A DNA stretch of 64,000 nucleotides from Nematostella vectensis (GCF_932526225.1 NC_064039.1:124001-188000), one strand, 5' to 3'. Shown: positions 12,873 to 25,800, counted from the first letter of the stretch. Numbers and translations are program-made. The notes: generated by a model not told the origin, from the letters alone.

Positions 12873-12899
12873 CCAATCACACAAGGCAAACATCACGTG
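12492..12899. promoter_or_regulatory. Cluster of six CACGTG E-boxes in the trunk-like exon
   Basis: CACGTG occurs at 12492, 12513, 12534, 12680, 12767 and 12894. The first three are spaced exactly 21 bp apart, in coding sequence that reads H-V every seven residues. The last is a palindromic ATCACGTGAT just past the stop. A random 400 bp stretch would carry about 0.1 such site. These could be bHLH-ZIP (USF/MITF/Myc-type) sites, but function is inferred only from density. Confidence 0.5.
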
Positions 12900-13029
12900 A
12901 TACTGACGTATGGAGGGGTCTGTTAAAACTAGGGGAGATGGTAGACTTCTGGGCCACTTTTTATCTCGCGTTGCTGGCCCCATCGTAAGGCCCAAAATAT
13001 TGTTATTTTTTTCTTGCATGTAAATTACA

Positions 13030-13035
13030 AATAAA
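13030..13035 (+). terminator. Polyadenylation signal AATAAA (trunk-like gene)
   Basis: A canonical AATAAA about 158 bases after the stop codon of the trunk-like gene, in AT-rich 3' flank. Confidence 0.6.
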
Positions 13036-13589
13036 GATAGATATAGATAGAGCGCTATGTATGTCCAATATTACAATAGCAATGTGGATAAACCCCTACG
13101 ATACTTAATATGCGCCATACCATAATACTCCAATTATTACGCAATATCTTTAGCGTAAGGCTGATGGATGCAAAGGAATGAATTACATAGCCTAGAGAAA
13201 GAGCTTTCATATCATAATTTTGGTAATATGGTTATATTGAATATCGTAGTAGCTGAGACTATCTATATCGCTAAAGAGATATCTCTATTTCGTCGATCTA
13301 TATTTAATACTCCAAGTATTACAAGGCAAACTTTCTATTAGAAAGGGCTCATCATCAATAAAAGTCTCTCCCTTGACATTCCCCTACACACCAGGTTTCA
13401 CATTATCTGACGAAGTGTCACCATGCAGACCATCTCCGGGATTTGGTCATATTGTGAAATAAAATAAAATCGTTTGCCCTCAGGCAAGATGGAAATCTAA
13501 TATGTTATATCAGAAATCATTATATTTATCTGAATTAAGGTGCTTCTATCTGAATTGTTATACATCTATTCAGAATGTAAGTTTTATGC

Positions 13590-14095
13590 GAACATTAAAA
13601 CGGTATATTGGTGATGTTGGTCAGGCTAGCTTTTCTTCTGGGTCCATGGTGATGTTGGTCAAGCTAACTCTTCTTCTGGGTCCATGGTGATGTTGGTCAG
13701 GCTAACTCTTCTTCTGGGTCCATGTTGGTCAGGCTAACTCTTCTTCTGGGTCCATGGTGATGTTGGTCAGGCTAATTCTTTTTCTGTGTCAAAGGTGATG
13801 TTGGTCAGGCTAACCCTTCTTCTGGGTCCATGGTGATGTTGGTCAGGCTAACTCTTCTTCTGGGTCCATGTTGGTCAGGCTAACTCTTCTTCTGGGTCCA
13901 TGGTGATGTTGGTCAGGCTAATTCTTTTTCTGTGTCAAAGTTGATGTTGGTCAGGCTAACTCTTTTTCTGAGCCCATGGTGATGTTGGTCAGGCTAACTC
14001 TTCTTCTGAGCCCATGGTGATGTTGGTTGGGCTAACCCTTCTTCTGCGTTTAGAGTGATGTTGGATAAGCTTGTTCCTCTTCTGTTTCCATGGTG
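13590..14095. repeat. 38-bp minisatellite templated on the end of the KH gene
   Basis: About 13 units of GGTGATGTTGGTCAGGCTAA-CTCTTCTTCTGGGTCCAT, some shortened by 6 bp. The rightmost unit (about 14054-14095) lies inside the last coding exon of the minus-strand KH gene and encodes its last residues (ITMETEEEQAYPTSL). Decay away from that end suggests the array grew from the coding terminus into the 3' flank. Confidence 0.88.
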
Positions 14096-17000
14096 ATGTT
14101 GCTTTGCACGTATCTGACAAATTCCACATAACTATCGAGCTTCTTGATTATTTGATCTGGGTCCCAGTCTCCCTTCGCAAGCCTCCTATCCCAATCATCA
14201 CAGTGTAGGTGTAGGTCAATCTGAAAGAAAGCACGCCAACTAATGAGAAATGTCACATAAGCCATGAGCTACGACAGAATAGAATGAAATAAGAGAAACA
14301 GACTGACCCATCTACCTTAAAAAGTTTTGCTAGAGTAAAGGTTCACTTGCTTTCTATCTAGGTCGAGTCAGTAAAATACAGAAAAATTCCCTAAACAGCA
14401 AAAAATATCTGAGAAATTACTATTTTATTATTTACTCAAAGACACTGCTTAGGAAAAAATCCTAACTTGAAATAAAAACTACTTAAGGTGTAAATAATGT
14501 ACGTTAAGGTCACAAAATCTTATAAAACCGTACCATTTCACGGCATTCGTCCTTTTTTGAATTGGGCAAATGCACTGCCTTTTCTCTAGAGAACATCATC
14601 GTAAACCGTTCTTCACCGATAGGGTAATGGCAGTTAAAGCGTTCAGATCGACTAAAATAATCTAGATCGAAGTCGTCTGGAAGAGGGACATCTTGTTTTA
14701 ACTGTACAGACTGTAGTTGTCCTGTCTCGCAGATAACCAGTGCCTTCCTCAGGTAGTCCATCAACATGGTCTCCTCCTCCTGCTCTTTTAGTGTTAGGTG
14801 GAGGTTTTTTGGACCTGTAAGAATCATAACCCTTTTATTAAATTAACCAGCACCAGTACCAGTGAGAAAATGGTGAAAATAATAAAGGTAAAAATGGATA
14901 ATTAACGAGAGAAAGAAGGTAGAGGAAAAGAAGAATTGGAAGTGTGAAGAAAAACGAAATTAAGAAATCGAGAAGGAAGGACGAGAGGGAATAAAGGTGT
15001 GAAACCAAAATGCATAGTGTCCTTACTTTTTCTGAGGTTCAGCCGGCAATCAAACTGTCGTGATGGCATAATTATGGTCAGTTTAAGTACCGAAGTTGAT
15101 GGTACGCAAAGGTAGATGTGTAAATTGTCGTTGAGTATTTCGTGTCTGAGTACCCCCTTCATCTGTATTGGAAACTCTTCATCTTCTCCTTCTTTGATGA
15201 ATGCCTTAAAAGCATTGGAATGTTACGCATCAAACAATTTTGTTCTAAATAAATTTAAAGAAAAGCTTTTTGGCACAGTGAGTTGAAAAGGCATCCCTGA
15301 GGTAGCATTTGAATATTGTCTTTTAAGATTAAAATTCGATAAATTTTATCGCTTTTGAGCTCTATTTTATTTTATCGCTAGTTAGCTCTATCTTACCATT
15401 ATTGGTTTTTGGCTTTAAGACATTCGGGTCTTTAAACACTCGTGACCAATAATTGATATTACCGTTATTCTGATCCGTCTACAGCCATACTTGTGACTTA
15501 ATGGTGAGAAAAAGGAGAAGTCATATCGGATGTTGGAAGGTCCACGACATGTTGGGTCCTGAAATGTCCGCATGAGCTGCGCGACCTGTCTCTCGGTGAG
15601 TCCTCCTGCAAAATCCACCCTCCAGGTACTGTTAGTTGTTGAACTTCTTCCACCTTGGAGTGGTAACCATGTATAATCTTGATGTAAATGTGACTGCAGT
15701 TCATTCAAGGTGTAGTATTGTAAATCATCCCCTGTAGTATTTCATCAAACAACAATGTAACGTGTATGGCTACAATGATGGTACAATGATGGGAGGAAAG
15801 GGGGGGACTTGGTGATCGTCATTTCCCTTGGATAATAAAATCCTATACCAGCTGATGTTCCTTACCATAGGGTTTTTACCTCTGCCACCAATACCGATGT
15901 AACTCAAAAGGAATTAGCATACAAAAGAACGGATATTATTACATTTATCCTGCACAAATATAGAAACATACAGCTGTACAAACATGTTTCTACCGAGGAT
16001 ATACTTCACTGCAGCAGATACAAAACCCCACCGCACCTTACAACCATGAATCTGAGAGAGTGTGTTACAAGCAATAAAGGAGTTCACCGGGCCAGCCTCC
16101 CGACAACTTAGTTTTATGTCAGCTGCAGGGTGAGCCAATTGCGGCTTATTGGTTTTGTAGCTACAGTGCATGTGCGAGTAGCTTTTATGTCATCATGCCG
16201 AAAAAAATAAAATTTTCTGAAGATTTAGAGATTTTGGAAAAACAATTCGTACATAATTCGTTACATGAGAAAGTTTGAAACAAGTTACATAATTATTACT
16301 CGAGCTCGTTCTATTTAGGGATGCAATAGTTCAGCCTAGTTATCGATGTTTGAAATGCTCGCAATAAGTGAATTTTGTCAATACCTGGTTCGGGTCCCAT
16401 ACGACATTTTAAATTTTTTTCTTAAATATAAATAGTGTCCCATTTCTTTTAGTAGTTGAGTTCTAGTATTTTATTCCAGGATAGATCTAAAGTTAAGAAT
16501 TTATATAGGTTATCAAGAAGCATTTTTTATAACAGTCTTGCTTTCATAATCTTAATTGCTTAATATATTGTATGTAATGTGTATATACTTGAAATTACAG
16601 TTAAACATTTTCTAAAACTGTAATAGCTGTTGCAGTAGCTACATGCAAGTTTTTGTGGGGCTATTTTATCCCTTTTTAAAAACGCCTGCGAGGGAGGCTA
16701 GAGATGTAGAGACTACTATTTTTGAAAATTCTATATCTTAAAGAATTCACAACCCCCAAATGCGAATACCAAAATGTTCATAAAAGGGGAACAAGCCCCA
16801 CAAAGAACAAAAAAATTGGCTTGTTCTCTTGCTAAGCTGTAAATTCATAGAAATAATCACATAGCAGGAGAGAAAAATAATTTACCTTCATCGATGCCTT
16901 TTATGTACGCATGACCAATATGTGACCACAGGTCGATTTCGAAAGCATCCTTTTCAGGGTCTAAGTGCTGGAGTTTCTTAAGTACAAGGTCCTTGTAACC

Positions 17001-20000
17001 AACCTGAAGGATAAAATTGCTTACTCTTAAGTACTGGCACATCGGGGGTGCTCATAAAAGAGAATCGGTATAAAATGACAGGTAACTTGGGCTAACAAAT
17101 TGAAAAGTATTCAGGATCGCGCAGGATTAAGCTTTATATGGCTTGATGCTCAAAATAGAAACATCTCAATACATAATTTTGAGGATACTTATCTAAAGGT
17201 GTGGCTAAGCGAAGTTTACAAAGATAATACATCCGAGCCAAAAGAACAAATTAAGAACTTTTAGGACTTTCATTTGTCTACAAATACGAAGATTACTTAG
17301 CTCATGTAATTAATGTACAACACAGGGTTGCGCTCAGAAAACGGAGGCTCAGCAACCACAATTTGGCCTTTTAGACCGGCAGACACGCTAGACCATTTAT
17401 AAACCCCTGGATGAGAGAAAGTTCACGGTATCCAAACATGAATAGAAAATGAGGAGCACTTTCGTGTTTTCTACGTATAAAACAATCAGAGAAACATTGT
17501 ATAATATCATTAAGTGTGGATATGAAGATATAAAAATTAATATCTTCAAAATAATAATACCTTAGGAAAATGACATCTCTATTTACGTTTTTTTTTTCGG
17601 ACTTCAACTATGTACATTTTGTATAAGTTACCGAAATAAACAAAGTTTATTGTATATTGTTTATCGTCGGCAATATCAATTGCATTCTGGGTTGGTCAAT
17701 AGCAATCCTTATACCCCTAAGAAATAGCACATTGGGTGTGGTTAAACTCCATCAACAGTAATCTACAGCCAATCGATGCTAGCAATATATCGCATATATG
17801 CATATGGATAACTTACCACGTTTGATGGTCCGCATTGCTGACCATCAACCAGTGATACTTCGAAGAACTCTCCACTCCACGTGGGATATGGTGGTTCCAC
17901 AAACACCAGCTTAAACATGCTATTTTCACTCCCTTCAATAGCGCTACATTTAACATTATTATACGGAAGCACTGCTTGTTTAATTCGACATCGAGCATTG
18001 TGTTCTTGTAAAACTGTCTCGCCACATATATAAAGCATTTCTTCCTCAAGATTGTAAGATATAAATGTGTTTGTTTGTTCACTAATTCTTTTCTTTATTT
18101 CTTCACTTTTCCCAAAAACACGCCCAACAAGGTCTTTTGAAATGTAAACACCAGTCCGTTTAGAGACCACAGGTTCAGCAAGAAGTCTGAGAATACGATA
18201 CTTTGCTTTGCTCTTTTGGTTCTTGGTGCCCATTATGTGCGCCTTATAGTCTTTGACATAGATCTTTGCTCCGGTTTCTTGGCCTATTGAATTTATTCGT
18301 TTACCACCTTTTCCAATGACCATACCAATCTGACTTTCTTTAAGCTCAACAGTTTCTGGTTCCTATAAAAACATAATTGAAATGACAATTTTAGGTCAAA
18401 GAAATCAGGGATATATCTAGAGAAAGACTCGATTTTATCATCTTTTGCAAACTTACCTTAAGTTCAAAGGGAGAAATATTGGAACCTTTTTTTAAACCAG
18501 GCAAGGACTTCCCATAGCCGGGTACAGTAATACACATGTAATACAAGTATTTTTGTATTACAAATGCAATCGTGTCTTAGCCTAAATGTGATATATTTAG
18601 CACAAGGAAAAAGGAAAATAATCCTTAAAGGAGGAGCGTCACGCCTTCTCTAGCCTTTCGAAACGGATAGCCCGGATCGATCTCTGAGAAGGGGGAAAAG
18701 TGCCGTTGATAAATCTTCAAAATTCTCTCTGCCCATCCGAAAGCTAAATCCAAGTTTCTGTTACAAACAGTGTTTTTTCTTATTAGTTAGCGTTTTATTT
18801 TCAAGGATAATCGTTTTCTGATTCAAAAATCAGCAAGATGAAATCTGGAGTCGTTCGTGAGGTTTAGCAAGCGAGCGGAGGTCCAGCGATCACTATTGGA
18901 AGTCAACTCAGGCACGAATTTGGATCGAAGCGAGTACTCAGTATCTTTATTAGAAGGGATATCAAATATTCAATGCTGACAAGAATAATATCATTGGTAA
19001 GACTTTTAGTGCGAGGTTTATTTATTGCATAGGTAAACACAACTTGACGTATGTTATTCTCTTCTAGTTTTGCTTTTTCTTTCTCTTACTTATCTCCTTT
19101 TTATCTAGAATTTTTTTTAATACTGATGGTCTCTGCTTATTCCTAGTCACAGTCATAGTCACCACCTTGGAAGAATAACCGGCAAAGTTAGACATATTTT
19201 GTTAGTAGAGGGAAGTGTAATTTATTTGTTCAGCCACGCAAAGCTCCGAAGCGTAACTCCGGAATTTACAACGAAATAAACATCGAATATGAACCACAAC
19301 ATTGCCTCAGAGTCTTCAATATGGCATCCAGCGACCTCTCCAAACGCTGAAAACATATAGACGCTTGTTTCATCAAGAAATAAGAGATTTCTCAGGGGGT
19401 TTGAGTCATAAGAAACAGTAAAAATTAGCTAGTGCGATTCTCTTGCAATCTTCGTTACCCGAAACTCTCGTATAATGGACGTTTATGTTTTTCTAAAAAT
19501 AGTACACAGGCTTCCAATCTTGCGAGTTACCATGACGCTCCTCCTTTAATCTAAGTCAATTTCTTGGTGTGGCCACAAAAATTGAACAGTTGATTGTCAT
19601 AGTACTGCAAAAATGTAGATAACAATCAAATTGTAATTATAATCTGTTTTTTTTTTTTTTTATTTGAAAGCCAGGACTTTGGCTTTATATAGATTTCCAT
19701 ACCAAATGTCTTTAAGAAGTAATCTCGCCCAATCTTCCACATCTTCTTAACATCAGTTTGGAGAGCTTTCATGTAGTATAGCCATCTTTTTTTAGTTTAA
19801 TTTTGGGATCAAACTTAAAATATTTTTTGTAATCTTGTGTCAAAATCATGCCTTTCTCTCCCTCCCTATTCGTGGTATACATGGTACTTACTATCATATC
19901 CTTTATTATATGTTCTGCTTTCTGGACATCTTCTGCACTGCCTTCAAGAATAACACAGTCCTGATCACTGTCAATGGATGGTCGGATATTTGTCATTTCC

Positions 20001-20086
20001 TCGATATAATCCAAATTCTTCTTTTTTTTGCCAATGACAGCTGCAATCGCAACTGCAGGCATGTGTATTTTCTTTGTTGTACTCAT
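14050..20086 (-). CDS. KH-domain RNA-binding protein, eight exons, one frameshift
   Basis: Exons on the minus strand: 20086-19703, 18575-18457, 18362-17817, 17003-16886, 15731-15463, 15204-15027, 14814-14534 and 14220-14050. All have GT-AG boundaries. Phases agree if one base is missing from an A7 run (about 19787-19793): with eight A the frame continues LKKRWLYYMKALQTDVKKMW and the total is 688 aa. Two KH-like segments are visible. The N-terminal one (VAIAAVIGKKKKNLDYIEEM) has lost the GxxG glycine. The second, starting near residue 178, has the canonical core MVIGKGGKRINSIGQETGAK. KH domains bind single-stranded RNA or DNA. The C-terminal ~400 residues contain no domain I recognise. The ATG sits directly after an acceptor, so a 5' UTR exon probably lies upstream. 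The exon 1-2 link is the weakest part of the model. Confidence 0.75.
18629..19545. mobile_element. Non-autonomous DNA transposon with TTAA duplications
   Basis: The ends AGGAGGAGCGTCACG and CATGACGCTCCTCCT are inverted copies, each directly flanked by TTAA (18625-18628 and 19546-19549). A TTAA target duplication is typical of piggyBac-like elements, although the terminal bases are not the usual CCC. No transposase frame is visible in the 917 bp. It sits in intron 1 of the KH gene. Confidence 0.72.
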
Positions 20087-20202
20087 CTGTAAGAGTGCCA
20101 AAAGTAAGTCAGCCTTGGACGATTTGAAAAAGATGTTCGAGTATCGATTATTTCACGATTAGCCAATACACTCAGTAATTATTAGGGAGTTTTATTTAAG
20201 CT

Positions 20203-20345
20203 CAGCCGTGTACCCAGGATTGGATGAGGGGGAGGGGTGTGGGGTGCACAGGAATCATATAGAAGAGGCATAGTAGATTGAAGATTCCTCAATAAGACAT
20301 GACCTACTTTTTGGCCACCAAGGCCAAACATCCCACCTATATTGG
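20203..20345. mobile_element. Degenerate copy of the 11.3-kb MITE family
   Basis: It shares with 11315-11453, in opposite orientation, the blocks TACCCAGGATTGG, a G-rich tract, and ACTTTTTGGCC plus CCAAG. The right end has decayed. Confidence 0.6.
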
Positions 20346-20509
20346 AGGCCACCTACATTAAAGACACAGCAATCATTTCATCTGCGAATATTATTGAGGT
20401 TCTTAAGATTTTATTTCATAGTAGAATGAACGGCTCATTTTAACTCCATGTGTTAACTACAAACTAAGTCACAATGTAGCGTGATCACACATGTGAGCAT
20501 GGGATACCT

Positions 20510-21460
20510 TTGAGTCGACGAGACCGCTATGGTACATGCTGCAGCCTCTTTCGCCCTACGAGTGAAGAGACCGCTACCACGGTACATACCCTCTGTATTA
20601 CTGCAGCCTTTCTCGCCTTACGAGTGAAGAGACCGCTATCACGGTACATACCCTCTGTATTACTGCAGCCTTTCTCGCCTTACGAGTGAAAAGACCGCTA
20701 CCACGGTACATACCCTCTGTATTACTGCAGCCTTTCTCGCCCTACGAGTGAAGAGACCGCTATCACGGTACATACCCTCTGTATTACTGCAGCCTTTCTC
20801 GCCTTACGAGTGAAAAGACCGCTACCACGGTACATACCCTCTGTATTACTGCAGCATTTCTCGCCTTACGAGTGAAAAGACCGCTATCACGGTACATACC
20901 CTCTGTATTACTGCAGCCTTTCTCGCCCTACGAGTGAAGAGACCGCTATCACGGTACATACCCTCTGTATTACTGCAGCCTTTCTCGCCTTACGAGTGAA
21001 GAGACCGCTACCACGGTACATACCCTCTGTATTACTGCAGCATTTCTCGCCTTACGAGTGAAGAGACCGCTATCACGGTACATACCCTCTGTATTACTGC
21101 AGCATTTCTCGCCTTACGAGTGAAGAGACCGCTATCACGGTACATACCCTCTGTATTACTGCAGCCTTTCTCGCCTTACGAGTGAAGAGACCGCTACCAC
21201 GGTACATACCCTCTGTATTACTGCAGCCTTTCTCGCCTTACGAGTGAAGAGACCGCTATCACGGTACATACCCTCTGTATTACTGCAGCATTTTTCGCCT
21301 TACGAGTGAAGAGACCGCTATCACGGTACATACCCTCTGTATTACTGCAGCCTTTCTCGCCTTACGAGTGAAGAGACCGCTATCACGGTACATACCCTCT
21401 GTATTACTGCAGCATTTCTCGCCTTACGAGTGAAGAGACCGCTATCACGGTTACCCTTGT
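20510..21460. repeat. 62-bp minisatellite, about 15 copies
   Basis: Highly uniform units containing ACGGTACATACCCTCTGTAT, TACTGCAGCC and TCTCGCCTTACGAGTGAAGA. In minus orientation each unit carries GAGGGTATGT, a donor-like motif. The array lies upstream of the first recognised KH-gene exon and could be in its 5' intron, but no parent exon was found. Confidence 0.93.
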
Positions 21461-21650
21461 GGTTAGGATTACTTCAGCCTGCCTGGAGCGGCGGTGAGGA
21501 CAAGAAATCTGTATGGTCAGTCGACTCTAATGCCCGCAATCTAGGGTTTCAATGTTAACACAAAAGGCACGTTGCTAACGGTACATTATGCCGGACCAAA
21601 CAAGGCACACTCAGGGAATTATGTGGTTTTATTTTGTGTATTTTGTTAGC

Positions 21651-22706
21651 AGTCTTCTTCGGGAAGTAATTTCCCACGGACGTGAATTGTGGTCGAGTCC
21701 ACGGCCTTCCAGCGGTCATACCCAACCTCTCAATCGGAAACTTCCGAATAAACATCTTCGGAATCGAGCATCATAAAAGAAGATGGCGGTCATACGAAGA
21801 AAGAGTTGCGTCTCTCTCTTATATACCCTCCCATACGAGTAAGAGAGACAATTCCTGCCTTTGTTGTATGCTGAATGAAATTGTTCAACCATTTTCATTT
21901 AAATTTTCAGAGAATGTATCTTATATAACTTTGAACCATTACAGCTGGCGGGTGCTTTTACTTTTTTTTTCCTTTGTTCTATTCTACTAAAGTTATTAAC
22001 GTAAGCTTAATTGGTACTTATTTTACTTACTTTAATGGGTACTTCTTAGCATATACAGTTTTATTCACAATGCAACATGTCTTTTATACCTGCTTTTCTA
22101 TATCAATTAATGTTGAGGGTTTACATTGATATATACTCGTCATCATAAGTAACTTATTATAAGTACTTTAAAATTTTCAATTAAAACTCACGTCTAGTCT
22201 ACAGAAATTATTACATCATGAATTGACATTTTTTTCAGATAGGTATTATATGATACCTATGGCTGCGCAACCCCTCCACACACTCCACTCCCCCCTCAGC
22301 TAATTCTGAATACGCGCCTGCTAAACGTTTACGTTCTTGTTATGATTACCAGAGATAAAACGCAACACAACGAACCTGCACGTTCCTAAGTCGAGATTAG
22401 GAAACTAATTGGCTGACTCGCTCGTCCGTTCTTGCTCATTATTATTTTTTTTAATCTGCCTTCATATAAATTAATAAACACTGACTAAATTGAGTACACT
22501 AAAGACTGGATATTTATATGATCTGTCAACACACACAAAAGTCGGATCGCCATCTTGGATTTCTACGACAATCTCGCACTTTCCTGAGATGGTGATCGGA
22601 AAATTCCGGCTGTGAGGTTGGGTATGACCGCTGGGAGTCCGCGGACTCGACCACAATCTACGTCCGTGTTTATTCGGAAATTAGCTCCGTAGAAGACCCT
22701 GGAAAC
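21651..22706. repeat. Inverted duplication (arms 21651-21795 and 22545-22706)
   Basis: The left arm contains CGGACGTGAATTGTGGTCGA, AGCGGTCATACCCAACCTC and AAGATGGCG. The right arm holds the reverse complement of the same blocks, including CCGCTGGGA and CGCCATCTTG. The arms are about 150 bp with some 80% identity and a spacer of about 750 bp. This may be the terminal repeats of a DNA element or an inverted promoter duplication just upstream of rhotekin. The open frames here follow the duplication and are not called as genes. Confidence 0.7.
22255..22322. mobile_element. Fragment of the 11.3-kb MITE family
   Basis: Contains CCCCCCTCAGCTAATTCTGA and ATACGCGCCTG, matching the right end of the element at 11315-11453. 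Only this end is recognisable. Confidence 0.45.
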
Positions 22707-22824
22707 GAGATGTTACGCTACATCAGAAGTAACCGGAAGTACGTGTGGGCTTCCTGTCGCGTGATTTTTTCCGAGGCCTGGTGCCGAAACTCAGAAGTCA
22801 GAGGGAAAGAACAAGGAAAATAAA

Positions 22825-25800
22825 ATGGAGTCGGAAGAGCAAACGACTAAATGGGATGCTTCAGCGCTCAAGGTTTGTTATCTAAGCTTTTCATATCTCA
22901 TCGGCTTCATGGATTTGTTTTGAAAGCTTGATTTAAAAGATTGGTGAAGTATTTTAGCTCTTGTTGCACGCTTGACCTTCATTGATTTCACGTCGGCTTC
23001 GCACGAGATCACAGTTCTCTGTTTTCTTTTCTTAGCGAAACCTTAGGCCTGGCTTATTTTGGAAATTCAGACAATCTTAAACATGGTCATCACAAATGAA
23101 TGAATGAGCAAAGAACAGAACATTTTGTAAACAAGAATTCACAATGGCTTTATTTGATAAATATAAAATCGCCCTCGATTTCCCTCCACGCTGTGACAAT
23201 CTCGACATGAAACGAAATCATAATATTCGAGTGCTTCAACAAATAATTATTTTCATTATGATAAATTAGGAAGGCGTTTATTTTGAAGGTGAGGTGCGGC
23301 TATGACGTTGAACAATTTCTTTGATATTTAATAACACACACCATACATTGTAGGAGGTCTTCCTTGAATCGTTGACCGATAAAGATTACCCCTTCCTTGT
23401 TTACATTTATCAGCACGACACGCAAAAATAATCTGTCAAAGATTGTATGTAGCAAATACTATCTAATGGATGGAAACTTTATCTGGATCATTGTTGTGGC
23501 TAATAGGTAATGGTCCAATTTACATTTCTATAGTACGAGACAACAAAACGATAAGTGCATTTCATACTCTACCGTCATCTACACAAAACCACATCGCAAA
23601 CTACTTTCATTTTCATTGAGATCAGAAACAAAGACCTTTTCACAGATGGGCAAATTCGTTTTCTTGTCGTTATTATTTTTATATAACAAACAGGGGGCAT
23701 AAGTTATTGAAATGAGTTTAACTATTTATTGAAATAATGAGGTTCTCTTTCTGACATAAGCTGAAATCAAAAGTTTTATTTTCAGCAGATAAAATATATA
23801 TCTAGTGTTTTTCAAACCGATATAACCGTTTTGTCTAAAATCCAAGAAGTAATCACTATTGATTTAAAACAATTGAAAATTATTTTATGCATGCTAGGAA
23901 CGTTTGAGACATTTAAATATTTAGTACATCTGCAGTGAGGATCCAAATATGCATTAACTCCCGACAAAATGTTATTATCATTATAATAATTTCAACCAAA
24001 TAAATTATTGAAATTTTTTTGTAGAAATAATGGCAAATAATCCTGAATTTCAAGATATTTTTTTAAAATCACAATTAAGTTTGTTAACTTTATTGCAAAC
24101 AGATCACCAATGATCTCAGATATGGTAAGAGGTATAGTTTTTCACCATGGATATCACCGATTGCAGAAATACAATAAGGAACAAAACAAAAAACAGTTCA
24201 AGTAAGCAGGAAGTGAGAGTTATAGAAATGTTTGATAATTAGTAGGAGGGAGCTTGAAGTCACTATAAGTTAGGTTTGAGTTATCCTGTGTTATCAGGTT
24301 TCTGTACCTGCACTGTACTTTATATTGATCAATTATTAGTTATTATCCATACAGTTTCAGCAAATGTGAGAGTGAGTTATTGTATTTTTTGTAGCAACTG
24401 GATGATCATGAGATACAGAAGAAGATTGATTATGAGGTGCGCATGCGAGAGGGCACGGTCAAGCTACTTGCCGCATGTCATGAGGAAGAACAGGCATTAG
24501 AAGCCTCTAAAAACCTACACACAATCAATGCTAGGATACTAGCTTTAATGAGTTTATTGCAAAGGCACAGAGCAAAGTCTGTAATCTCAAGAAGAAGAGA
24601 GTCAAGGTAAGGACAAAATACAAAATGAAAGAAAACAAAAAACAAAAACGAAAAATGAAATGTCAGTCAATTTTATACTTTAACGTGTCTTTTAGATTTT
24701 TTTAACTTTGTTTGAATATTGTGTCTAGTATTTAAAAAAAGAAAGGTCATTTTTTTGTATCAATATATTCTTCAACCATTATCTATTTGATGGTTTATAA
24801 AAAGTGAGAGTTTAAGTAAAAAGGAAGAATAGAGTCCACAACCTGGCCTCTATTTCTTAGCATATTTGTTTGGTAAAAATCTTAGTTTGGAGCATATTTG
24901 CTAAAGATCTGACATAAGTCAACATTGTAATAAACTTGATAAATGTCAGTGTTGTTAATGGACTTGATATAGGTGAGGGTTGTAATGGACTTGATATAGG
25001 TGAGGGTTGTAATGGACTTGATATAGGTGAGGGTTGTAATGGACTTGATATAGGTGAGGGTTGTAATGGACTTGATATAGGTCAAGGTTGTAATGGACTT
25101 GATATAGGTCAGGGTTGTAATGGACTTGAATGACTTGACTTGACTTGATGATTTTGTCAGTAACTCTAGGCTATGGCATTTAAAAGAAAAAATACTGTAG
25201 GGTGATCACAAATTAATGGTATTTTTGCCTTTTTTTTGTAGCAGCTCCAGTGTTGAGCATGAGAAGAGGAATGGTACAATAGAACCGAGCAAGGCCAAGG
25301 TTTCTCTGTCAGGTATAAGTTCTATATCAAGCAGTCCTTTTGGGGGAGTCAAGTTGAGGTTTCTCTGTCATGTATAAGTTCTATATCAAGCAGTCCTTTT
25401 TGGGGAGTCGAGTTGAGGTTTTTCTGTCAGGTATAAGTTCTATATGAAGCAGTCCTTTTTTTATTAGTTATGACATGTTTTCTTCTTTGATCTAATACAT
25501 TAATCACCTCCCCCCCCCCCTAAATTTTAAAATAATTGCTCACTTCTGTGAAATACCTTTCCCTTTGTGTAGATATTCGTATACCCCTATATGTATAATA
25601 ACTGCTTACTTCTGTGAAATACCTTTTACTTTATGTAGATATCCGTATACCCCTCATGTGGTCACCTGATGATCACACAAAAGCTAAAGCAGAGCAGCAT
25701 GTGTTTTATGTCTTCTGTCTTCTAAAAATGGACGGGCAGGTCCTCGACACAACTATGGTGCCAACAGATGAGTCTGAGACAGATATACAATTCAGTGATG

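Noticed and set aside
20510-21460. CRISPR array
   Set aside because: Units are contiguous and uniform without variable spacers, in an intron-bearing eukaryotic genome; it is a tandem repeat.
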